Shown in pieces: positions 33,601-44,500 of a stretch of 64,000 nucleotides of DNA. The stretch comes from Panopea generosa (taxonomy: Eukaryota > Mollusca > Bivalvia > Adapedonta > Hiatellidae). Within the stretch, counting starts at the first letter, position 1. Each line of letters starts with the position of its first letter. The notes below the pieces were generated by a model. That model had not been told where the DNA came from, searched no databases, and worked only from the letters and a program-made list of their open reading frames with translations. The stretch lies in assembly GCA_029582155.1 (NCBI GenBank), contig CM055906.1:15461828-15525827 (forward strand), written 5' to 3'. Both the position numbers and the translations under genes were made by a program.

Positions 33601-35260
33601 TTATAATATATCATTTGCTATTAGTGTCATTAATATAGTAGTAGCACTGATATATATCTGGTGAAAGCACTGATATATATATCTGGTGACAGCACTGATA
33701 TAATATATCTGGTAGCAGCACTGATATATACCTGGTAGCAGCAATTATATATATATCATTTGCTATTATTGTCATTAATATAGTAATTGCACTGATATAT
33801 ACCTGGTGACAGCACTGATATATATCTGGTGACAGCACTGGTATATATCTGGTGACAGCATTGATATATACCTGGTAGCAGCAATTATAATATATCATTT
33901 GCTATTATTGTCATTAATATAGTAGTAGCACTGATATATATCTGGTGAAAGCACTGATATATATATCTGGTGACAGCACTGATATAATATATCTGGTAGC
34001 AGCACTGATATATACCTGGTAGCAGCAATTATATATATATCATTTGCTATTATTATCATTAATATAGTAGTTGCACTGATATATACCTGGTGACAGCACT
34101 GATATATATCTGGTGACAGCACTGGTATATATCTGGTGACAGCATTGATATATACCTGGTAGCAGCAATTATAATATATCATTTGCTATTAGTGTCATTA
34201 ATATAGTAGTAGCACTGATATATATCTGGTGAAAGCACTGATATATATATCTGGTGACAGCACTGATATAATATATCTGGTAGCAGCACTGATATATACT
34301 TGGTAGCAGCAATTATATATATATCATTTGCTATTATTGTCATTAATATAGTAGTTGCACTGATATATACCTGGTGACAGCACTGGTATATATCTGGTGA
34401 CAGCACTGATATATACCTGGTAGCAGCAATTATAATATATCATTTGCTATTATTGTCATTAATATAGTAGTAGCACTGATATATATCTGGTGAAAGCACT
34501 GATATATATATCTGGTGACAGCACTGATATAATATATCTGGTAGCAGCACTGATATATACCTGGTAGCTGCAATTATAATATATCATTTGCTATTATTGT
34601 CATTAATATAGTAGTTGCACTGATATATACCTGGTGACAGCACTGATATATATCTGGTGAAAGCACTGATATATATATCTGGTGACAGCACTGATATAAT
34701 ATATCTGGTAGCAGCACTGATATATACCTGGTAGCAGCAATTATAATATATCATTTGCTATTATTGTCATTAATATAGTAGTTGCACTGATATATACCTG
34801 GTGACAGCACTGATATATATCTGGTGACAGCACTGATATATACCTAGTAGCAGCAATTATAATATATCATTTGCTATTATTGTCATTAATATAGTAGTAG
34901 CACTGATATATACCTGGTGAAAGCACTGATATATATCTGGTGACAGCACTGATATATATCTGGTGACAGCATTGATATATACCTGGTAGCAGCAATTATA
35001 TATATATATATCATTTGCTATTATTGTCATAAATATAGTAGTAGCACTGATATATATCTGATGATAGCACTGATACATATCTGGTGACAGCAGTGAAATA
35101 TATCTGGTGACAGCACTGATATATATCTAGTGACAGCACTGATAAATATCTGGTGACAGCACTGATATATATCATTTGATATTACTGTCATTAATATAGT
35201 AGTAGCACTGATATATATCTTGTGAAAGCACTAATATATATATATATATATTTGTGTGTG
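33600..35260. repeat. ~23-bp satellite with 284-bp higher-order repeat
   Basis: Monomers combine with a spacer containing ATATCATTTGCTATTATTG and TCATTAATATAGTAG. The pattern repeats at a 284-bp spacing at 33611, 33895 and 34179, then in shortened versions to about 35060. Confidence 0.93.
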
Positions 35261-35815
35261 TATGTATCTGTTGAGATCAATGTAGTGTATTTAGTGATAT
35301 TATTTTATATATCTAGTGACATCTTTCTTCTCTTCCCCTTTCTGCACATAATCCCACTCTGGGGCATCATTGTAAAATATTACTGTTATATGTCTAATAA
35401 TATCACTGTATAATATTTGATGATATCAATATCATATCTGATGAGATTACTGTAATGTATATGGTTAAATTATAGTTATAAAATCTGGTGATATCATTGT
35501 TATATATCTAGTGATATCACTGTCACATATCTGATGATATCAATATATCATATTCAGTAATATCACATTTTATATCTGTTGATAGCACTGTCATTGTACA
35601 GTGATATCACTATAATATATCCAGTGGTATTGATGTTATATACCTGATGATATTGCAGAAGTAAATGTGGGGATATCTATGTTATAAAGCTATGTATATG
35701 ATATCACTGTTATATATTGCATGTATGGTGATGGAACCCTTTGTTAAATATTTAAAATTGATGATATCACTGTTACAATTAGTGTCATATCACTGTTTGT
35801 ATATATATTACTCCC
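35261..35815. repeat. decayed edge of the 23-bp satellite
   Basis: Irregular phrases such as TCTAGTGATATCACTGT and CTGATGATATCAATAT at about 23-50-bp spacing. Reads as an old, diverged flank of the array. Confidence 0.65.
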
Positions 35816-35819
35816 CGCC

Positions 35820-35849
35820 CTTTCTCTCTCTCTCTCTCTCTCTCTCTCA
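35820..35849. repeat. (TC)n microsatellite
   Basis: About 14 TC dinucleotides in a row. Confidence 0.9.
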
Positions 35850-36039
35850 TCGATGAATCATAAACAAATCAAGACACATAAGCGTCCTAAATGGTTTATC
35901 TATTTCATTACAGCAATAAATCAAAAATAAATTAAGACTCGTGAGCATTGGTCTTTATGTCAATTATTTCACGAGTAACAATTAAGGCGACACAGTTGGA
36001 CCTCCGTACATCTTATTTTATATGTACACAAGTTGTGTC

Positions 36040-36195
36040 ACTCCAGATCAGCTGGGCGCTTGACGTCACACACGACTAACTTTGAAAGCAGTCACGTTGT
36101 GTAAAAGTTGAGGAAGTTTTAATTTTATACACGAACATTTGTGTATTGAGACATTTAAATCTGTCTAGGATATAATGTATGTTGGATTTACGCGG
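36040..36195 (+). promoter_or_regulatory. possible promoter / non-coding first exon
   Basis: A CpG-containing patch in AT-rich DNA has a perfect palindromic CRE, TGACGTCA, at 36061-36068, then further CGs and, at about 36192, ACGCGGTAAGTG, a strong splice donor. This fits a first exon of about 100 bp. No downstream exon was recognised before 64 kb, so this is only a suggestion. Confidence 0.22.
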
Positions 36196-38703
36196 TAAGT
36201 GTATTACTCAGCGTCATTCGAAAGATTGAATATCGTATTGACAGATGATGTATAGCTTAAATCTAACTACTGAAATTTTAACAACAGGAAATGAACAAGT
36301 CATTTTCATTTTGATTGATAGCTGCATTATTTGCCAATTAGTGAAGTGTATTTCTTTTAAACTGGTGAATTATCAGAGATTGAGAATGTCTTTTATTTGA
36401 TATGTTGTCGGTTTAGGCTTTAAAATATTGAACAGGGTTGAAGGTTTGTTGTTTAAAATATTCTTCTCCGTTTAGATAATCTATTTGTCATAAACTTCAT
36501 AGTGTGTAAACTTATAACTAATTTCACTATTGGACTGGTGCCTAAATTTGTGTGTATTTAATCAATGTAATGTTTGAGTATCGGGTAGGTAAATAAATGC
36601 TAGTAGATATTTATATATACCATATTAGACCAGCACCTACCAGAATTGTGATGTGTTATCAATTGGAGTTATTGACCATGTGATTAAGGAATCTGAGACA
36701 AAATTATATAAAAATGCATAACTTTTAGATTGTTAATTAATTTTAGTCAGTGAGACAGGTAAACTTTACAATTTTGACTGAAAACAGTGTCATTTAGCAG
36801 TATTTTGCAAATCACGAAGAAGGAATTGACCCCTGTACCCTCTTCAGGACCTCTAGTGGGCAGATATTTATGTTTTTAACATTTTCTAATGAGTAATCAG
36901 TTGATATTTAGTGTTGTACCAGGTATCGCATACTATTATGGTATATTCACAAATTACCCATCTCAAAGTTCTTCGCCCACCCAGAATGTGACGCCTCTCT
37001 AATTGATGTTGAAGGCTAAAGAAATATTACATTTTGAAATGAACCAATACATCTACAACTAATTGGTTGTAATTTGTCCTTGACATTATATTGATTTTAC
37101 CTGGGTAACCAAGAAATTGAGATCTTTGCTCATCCATAGAAATATGATACACCTATAGAAATATGATACATGGTTGTACACGTGTAGATATGTTTACATT
37201 TGTCAATAATAAGGAAACCTTGTTTTTAGGTTACTGCGTAAATACTGCGTTATATTAAAATAAAACTTATTTGTAAGTATGTTGATAGTGAATTACTGTA
37301 AACTGTTAGTCTAGATAAATATTTCCTATTGTATTCAGTTAAGAATAATTAGACAACCATTTATTTGATCAATAAATAGTAACCTCTTCTCTCTTGTAAG
37401 TCCCATGGAGGCATTTTATAGGAACTTTAAGATATCATCTTCAATGATCTATCTCGGCCCTGGTCATATTGAAAACCTTATAAAATAGTACCAAGTTCCT
37501 GGCTTGACAATCAGCATTGTAAGGATGTTTTACGGGTCAGCCAGTCCTCTTCGTAATCAAACAGTGTGCATAGGCAGATTCAGGGTGTTCACAAAAAGGG
37601 GCTTTGTTCAAGTATTTTTTCCCATATAATTTTGATTGAAAATGATGCAGTTGAAGATATTTTTGTTTAACCTCAAAGTGGCATTGGGACCTCTTATCCC
37701 TCTGCATTGAATCTGTCAGCAATATACGGTATCATATGGCTTGTCTGCAACATGACAGACAACTGTATAATACTGTAGAAGACAGCCAACATGTAATACT
37801 ATAGCAGTAGATAACTGTAAACTATGTTTTTAAAATTTTATCTTTTTCCTATGCTTGTTATTTTGCTGGTTATTTAACCGTCAGCATCCTGTAATTTACC
37901 TTATTTTCCAGCACTCTTCAGTTAATATCCTGTTTCAATTACTGCTTTAGCATTTTCTCTATCTCTAATAATAATGTGTTTTGATTACACTTAGTTACTC
38001 ATATTTGCAAAGGTCATAAACGACTCTGAAATATTGTGACTTCAGTGATAAACTTCAATTCACAGTGCCGTAGCCACACTGAGACTGGAGAAACAGTTAT
38101 CTCCTTGATATGTTCAGAAGTTAAAAAACGTTACAGTCAAGCATGACTTTAGCATAGTAACATTGTCAGAAAAAGAAAAGAAAGAACCCTGAACAACTTA
38201 TATGAATGTATTATTAAGCTATAGCCGGTCTTTATAGTTCCCATAATCCTCATGTTTAGTCATAATTATCATCATATGACAATAGGCTGCAATTTGGACA
38301 AATTCTCTCAAAACAATGACTCAAAAATGGAATGTTTGGTCTCCTTTAAGCACTTAAAAATTGTTCTGAAATAACAGGAAAATGTTAACATGAAACGTGT
38401 TTGTGGAGATAAATATTTTCAGAATGGGGGAGGGGGAGCGGGGACATAGTTAAGATGGGAAACAACCTCCGCAATTTTGAGTGTTTAGCTATGGCACTGA
38501 TTCAGGCTGCGATGTTATAATATCTATATTGCCATCCTTGTTTAACCATTCCATTTATGATATAGAGGGGGAGTTTCTAAATGAATCTACTGACTTACAG
38601 CCATATGATACATACCAGATCTGTCTGTAAGTAACCTACTGGTCTACACAGTTAATTGGTGATGGTTTCATCAAGACATGCACCAAGCTAGTTAGTTTAA
38701 AAC
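36196..38703. other. gene-free region
   Basis: Unique AT-rich sequence. Minor point: ATAGAAATATGATACA occurs twice in tandem near 37137-37170. If 36.1 kb is a first exon, this would be its intron. Confidence 0.4.
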
Positions 38704-38909
38704 TTACCTATTTTATATTGATTGTAAAGCAAGCTCTTACAACTTAGACAATATCACACTCGGTGTCTTCCTGTGTTGCACCGGTGTTATAAGCATAATG
38801 TATAAAGTGTCTTGCTCAAGAACACCACACATAGCCATGGCTGGTGACCAAACCTGTGACCCTCTTATCTTTGGTTTGCTGTTATGCCAACAGATCCTGC
38901 CCTCCACAC
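38704..38909 (-). mobile_element. SINE family D
   Basis: Body phrases GATTGTAAAGCAAGCTCTTA, GTGTCTTCCTGTGTTGCACC and ATAAAGTGTCTTGCTCAAGA, then CACACATAGCCATGGC and a degenerate tRNA-like head in minus orientation. This copy shows the segment amplified in the 22.8-kb satellite. Confidence 0.82.
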
Positions 38910-39150
38910 TAAACGAGAGTCTGCCCATTATATGTCGCCTCATGTGTTTGACACAGGCTGTCATCTAACAGTTGGACAGTCTCACTCTGAGGTTAATAGC
39001 CTATAAGTGGTCATTTTATTGTATTGCTCATTAATACGGCTGATATTTATTGCCAGGTAATTATAGCCATTTTGACCTGAAGGAAAAACATGATCAAATA
39101 AGTACTATGTTTTTGTCATTTAAAAAATGATTCTGATGGTAATGGCTTTA

Positions 39151-39682
39151 AAGGGAATTTATCAGGATTTTTCAAAATTTTGAAATTGGCTATAAACATT
39201 TTTTTCCAATAGATCATGCCTATATATACTTATTGACTTCGCAATATCAACAGATTATCTATATAAACATGCTAAATAATATATTGAAAAGGGGTTTCCT
39301 AACTTGGGCTATGCACCTAGGTTAGACTAAAATAGATTTCCTGCTTAAAATTGCAACCTATTTTGTGACGTATTAAATGGGTGACGTTATTTCATTTTGA
39401 TTTCAAATTGATCCAGTCATACAGATTCACACGTAAAATTGATTTCATCTTAGAAAGAGTCAGAATGACGATGGGACGATGCCGATAAGTATTTAAGTGC
39501 TGTCTATTTTTAGAATGGGGATTTTGTTTCAAGTTTACCTCTCCAATTGAAACATCGATTTCGTTACGTTTTGGTGGATTTGATATACTAAACCTTTCTG
39601 ATTGTGTTTATTAATAATTATGAGATACTTTTTATCTATTTTATAACACATTTATAGCGTTTTTTTCCTGATATACTCCCTT
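39151..39682 (-). mobile_element. non-autonomous DNA transposon with AAGGGAATATATCAGG ends
   Basis: Left AAGGGAATTTATCAGG and right, inverted, AAGGGAGTATATCAGG. About 530 bp with no transposase. Internal sequence is collinear with 52166-54031 and 6205-6440. The target duplication is unclear. Confidence 0.82.
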
Positions 39683-39738
39683 CAAACTACATGCAGATCT
39701 CACAAAAATGATGTAGCTTATTACTTACCCTGTCTGTC

Positions 39739-39792
<54 letters not shown>

Positions 39793-40007
39793 TCTCTCTC
39801 TCTCCATCTCTCTCTCTCTCCATCTCTCTCTCCTTCCATCCATCCATCTAATAGAAATTACCATTTTGATTGTGTTTATTAATAATTATGAGATGCTTTT
39901 TATGTATTTTAAACATAATTTTATTTTTTAAGACATTTATAGTGTTTTTTCCTGATATACTCCTTTTAAAAATAATGAATAATGTAGCTTATTACTTACA
40001 CTGTCTG

Positions 40008-40047
<40 letters not shown>

Positions 40048-40090
40048 CCATCCATCCATCCATCTATTATAAATTATATTCATTCATATA
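39600..40090. repeat. tandem duplication with microsatellites (two ~250-bp copies)
   Basis: GATTGTGTTTATTAATAATT starts copies at 39600 and 39868. Both continue through TTTCCTGATATACTCC, TGTAGCTTATTACTTAC, a CTGTCTGTCT run, a TG/TC microsatellite and CCATCCATCCATC. The duplicated segment includes the right end of the DNA element at 39151-39682. Confidence 0.9.
39743..39836. repeat. (TG)n(TC)n microsatellite
   Basis: A run of about 23 TG followed by TC-rich sequence. The second duplicate carries (TC)n instead at 40018-40047. Confidence 0.93.
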
Positions 40091-40191
40091 GTTATAAATA
40101 TTCTTCTTTCTTCAATCTTACCACTCAAACCATACTATAGGCAATATACCTTTCCCACCAAATTTGGTCCAAAGTTGTTTAATAAATGGAA

Positions 40192-40491
40192 TGACCGCAG
40201 TGTGGTCTAGTGGTAGAGCGTCCGCCTCGCATGCGGAAGGTTGTGGGTTCGATCCCTGGCCAGGTCATACCAAAGACTTTAAAAATGGTACTAGAAGCTT
40301 CCTCGCTTGACGCTCAGCATTTAGAGGAGAGTTCTAGGTCTGGTCGGCCCGGTGTCAGTATAATGTGACTGACCATGTGTTTGCGGAATGATACTCCAGT
40401 GTGACAGCGCTCAGAATACTGTCTCAAGTAGACACCCTCACACTATGACTGAAAAATTGTTGAAAGCGACACTTAACACCATACAACAACA
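40192..40491 (+). mobile_element. SINE family B, intact, alanine-tRNA-like head
   Basis: Head with TGTGGTCTAGTGGTAGAGCG (A-box), a 5-bp anticodon stem TCCGC/GCGGA around loop CTCGCAT (anticodon CGC, alanine) and GGTTCGATCCC (B-box). About 300 bp, flanked by the 11-bp direct repeat AATAAATGGAA at 40181-40191 and 40492-40502. It has diverged tail sequence and no acceptor stem pairing, so it is a SINE, not a tRNA gene. Confidence 0.9.
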
Positions 40492-40502
40492 AATAAATGG
40501 AA

Positions 40503-41545
40503 AGTAGTTACCTCAAAACCATGCAACATTATTACCAAACAGATAAGGCCATAATAAATTAATTGGTAGATTATTGTCCCCGTCCGCCCCCAAATTTTCA
40601 TGCCGCCCCGACCCTAATTATTTTTCACATCCCTGTTTTTAAGAAAAATTTGGATGATAATCTAGCAATTAATTTAAAATGGCCTAATGAATGTCTCAAA
40701 TATTAAGTTCTGCTCTGTTTCTTCAAACTCACTTTTAAAACTTGATCCATTTTTGGTATAACTAAACAGTCTTTCAAATGACCTTTACCTCTAGGGATAA
40801 TTAGTCTACAAAGTTTTTTGTTAAGCTTCATTTCATTTGTTATGAAATGTACAGGCATGGGGAGATTGCAGAGATTGGACCAGGGAATCATTGTCCATAT
40901 ATTGTGACTGGGTCAGACAAGGGACATAAACACGATAGACATTGGTCAGTATATAGCGGCTTGTGTCATGGATGGGACAGCGGTTAGCTGATTGTAACTG
41001 AGATATGTCAGCACGTCTCTGACCCGAAGCATGATACCTTGGTGTGGAAATATCAAGTTCTAACTTCCATGATACATATTGATGAAATGCCTCCATAACA
41101 CCTCATAGTTCTTTTATTAGTTGCAGCCACCCCACTTCCCTGTTCCAACTGTCCCAATTTGTTTAAATATCCCTACTCCTTGTTTCGCTATGCAAATAAA
41201 ACAAAAAGTTATACATTTTACATACATAGTATTCAGGTCATTTCCAATTATATGTTATTCATTTCTGAACCCTTGATGTTTGTCCGGATGTAGTTAAAAG
41301 TTGCAACTTCCTGTCGTCAATGGTTGCTATCTTGATGTATGTAATACACTCAAACATAACTACATTGGAGGTTCATACAGGGGAATCTCATATGTATAAA
41401 ATTGTATAGTGTTCAGCTTATCACCTCTTTTAACAAAATAAACAATTAAAAATTGCTGTAATTTTTAAACAAAATTAGATGAATTTTCATAATGTTTGGA
41501 GGTCCTTTATGACAGTAGTTTAATGAAGGCATGATGTCGAGATCA
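40503..41545. other. gene-free region
   Basis: Two short minus-strand ORFs (40703-40891 and 40833-41096) have no recognisable domain. No other structure seen. Confidence 0.35.
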
Positions 41546-44500
41546 GTTGCTTCTTGTCACAGAGGTCATACTCCATGCAGGAGGGGTTGGGGTTAGTGCA
41601 GCATCTTGTCACAGCATCTTGACACAGAGGTCATACTCCATGCAGGAGGGGTTGGGGTTAGTGCAGCATCTTGTCACAGCATCTTGTCACAGAGGTCATA
41701 CTTCATGCAGGAGGGGTTGGGGTTAGTGCATCTTCTTGTCACAGCATCTTGTCACAGAGGTCATACTCCATGCAGGAGGGGTTGGGGTTAGTGCAGCTTC
41801 TTGTCACAGAGGTCATACTTCATGCAGGAGGGGTTGGGGTTAGTGCAGCATCTTGTCACAGCATCTTGACACAGAGGTCATACTTCATGCAGGAGGGGTT
41901 GGGGTTAGTGCATCTTCTTGTCACAGCATCTTGTCACAGAGGTCATACTCCATGCAGGAGGGGTTGGGGTTAGTGCAGCTTCTTGTCACAGAGGTCATAC
42001 TTCATGCAGGAGGGGTTGGGGTTAGTGCAGCATCTTATCACAGCATCTTGTCACAGAGGTCATACTTCATGCAGGAAGGGTTGGGGTTAGTGCAGCATCT
42101 TGTCACAGCATCTTGACACAGAGGTCATACTCCATGCAGGAGGGGTTGGGGTTAGTGCAGCTTCTTGTCACAGAGGTCATACTTCATGCAGGAGGGGTTG
42201 GGGTTAGTGCAGCATCTTGTCACAGCATCTTGTCACAGAGGTCATACTCCATGCAGGAGGGGTTGGGGTTAGTGCAGCTTCTTGTCACAGAGGTCATACT
42301 TCATGCAGGAGGGGTTGGGGTTAGTGCAGCATCTTGTCACAGCATCTTGACACAGAGATCATACTTCATGCAGGAGGGGTTGGGGTTAGCGCATCTTCTT
42401 GTCACAGCATCTTGTCACAGAGGTCATACTCCATGCAGGAGGGGTTGGGGTTAGTGCAGCTTCTTGTCACAGAGGTCATACTTCATGCAGGAGGGGTTGG
42501 GGTTAGTGCAGCATCTTGTCACAGCATCTTGACACAGAGATCATACTCCATGCAGGAGGGGTTGGGGTTAGTGCAGCTTTTTGTCACAGAGGTCATACTT
42601 CATGCAGGAGGGGTTGGGGTTAGTGCAGCATCTTGTCACAGCATCTTATCACAGCATCTTGTCACAGAGGTCATACTCCATGCAGGAGGGGTTGGGGTTA
42701 GTGCAGCTTCTTGTCACAGCATCTTGTCACAGAGGTCATACTCCATGCAGGAAGGGTTGGGGGTTAGTGCAGCTTCTTGTCACAGAGGTCATACTCCATG
42801 CAGGAGGGGTTGGGGTTAGTGCAGCTTCTTGTCACAGAGGTCATACTTCATGCAGGAGGGGTTGGGGTTAGTGCAGCATCTTGTCACAGCATCTTGTCAC
42901 AGCATCTTGTCACAGAGGTCATACTCCATGCAGGAGGGGTTGGAGTTAGTGCAGCTTCTTGTCATAGCATCTTGTCACAGAGGTCATACTCCATGCAGGA
43001 AGGGTTGGGGTTAGTGCAGCTTCTTGTCACAGAGGTCATACTCCATGCAGGAGGGGTTGGGGTTAGTGCAGCATCTTGTCACAGAGGTCATACTCCATGC
43101 AGGATGGCTTGGGGTTAATGGAGCATCTTGTCACAGCATCTTGTCACAGAGGTCATAATTCATGCAGGAGGGATTGGGGGTTAGTGCAGCATCTTGTCAC
43201 AGAGGTCATACTCCATGCAGGAGGGGTTGGGGTTAGTGCAGCTTCTTGTCACAGAAGTCATACTTCATGCAGGAGGGGTTGGGGTTAGTGCAGCATCTTG
43301 TCACAGCATCTTGTCACAGCTTCTTGTCACAGAGGTCATACTCCATGCAGGAGGGGTTGGGGTTAGTGCAGCATCTTGTCACAGAGGTCATACTCCATGC
43401 AGGAGGGCTTTGGGTTAATGGAGCACCTTGTCACAGCATCTTGTCACAGAGGTCATACTCCATGCAGGAGAGGTTGGGGGTTAGTGCAGCATCTTGTCAC
43501 AGAGGTCATACTCCATGCAGGAGGGGTTGGAGTTAGTGCAGCATCTTGTCACAGAGGTCATACTTCATGCAGGAGTGGTTGGGGTTAGTGCAGCTTCTTG
43601 TTACAGAGGTCATACTTCATGCAGGAGGGGTTGGGGGTTAGTGCAGCTTCTTGTCACAGAGGTCATACTTCATGCAGGAGTAGTTGGGGTTAGTGCAGCT
43701 TCTTGTCACAGAGGTCATACTTCATGCAGGAGAGGTTGGGGGTTAGTGCAGCTTCTTGTCACAGAGGTCATACTTCATGCAGGAGTAGTTGGGGTTAGTG
43801 CAGCTTCTTGTCACAGAGGTCATACTTCATGCAGGAGGGGTTGGGGGTTAGTGCAGCTTCTTGTCACAGAGGTCATACTTCATGCAGGAGTGGTTGGGGT
43901 TAGTGCAGCTTCTTGTCACAGAGGTCATACTTCATGCAGGAGGGGTTAGGGTTAGTGCAGCATCTTGTCACAGAGGTCATACTCCATGCAGGAGGGGTTT
44001 GGGGTTAGTGCAGCTTCTTGTCACAGCTTCTTGTCACAGAGGTCATACTCCATGCAGGAGGGGTTGGGGGTTAGTGCAGCATCTTGTCACAGCATCTTGT
44101 CACAGCTTCTTGTCACAGAGGTCATACTCTATGCAGGAGGGGTTGGGGGTTAGTGCAGCATCTTGTCACAGCATCTTGTCACAGAGGTCATACTTCATGC
44201 AGGAGGGGTTGGGGTTAGTGCAGCATCTTGTCACAGCATCTTGTCACAGCTTCTTGTCACAGAGGTCATAATTCATGCAGGAGGGGTTGGGGGTTAGTGC
44301 AGCATCTTGTCACAGAGGTCATACTCCATGCAGGAGGGGTTGGGGTTAGTGCAGCTTCTTGTCACAGAGGTCATACTTCATGCAGGAGGGGTTGGGGTTA
44401 GTGCAGCATCTTGTCACAGCATCTTGTCACAGCTTCTTGTCACAGAGGTCATACTCCATGCAGGAGGGGTTGGGGTTAGTGCAGCATCTTGTCACAGAGG

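Noticed and set aside
40192-40270. Possible genuine alanine tRNA gene
   Set aside because: A and B boxes and the anticodon arm are good, but there is no closing acceptor stem. The sequence continues into a family B SINE body and is flanked by a target duplication.
40703-41096. Two short minus-strand ORFs between SINE and minisatellite as a possible gene
   Set aside because: No recognisable domain, no splice structure linking them, and no neighbouring support.
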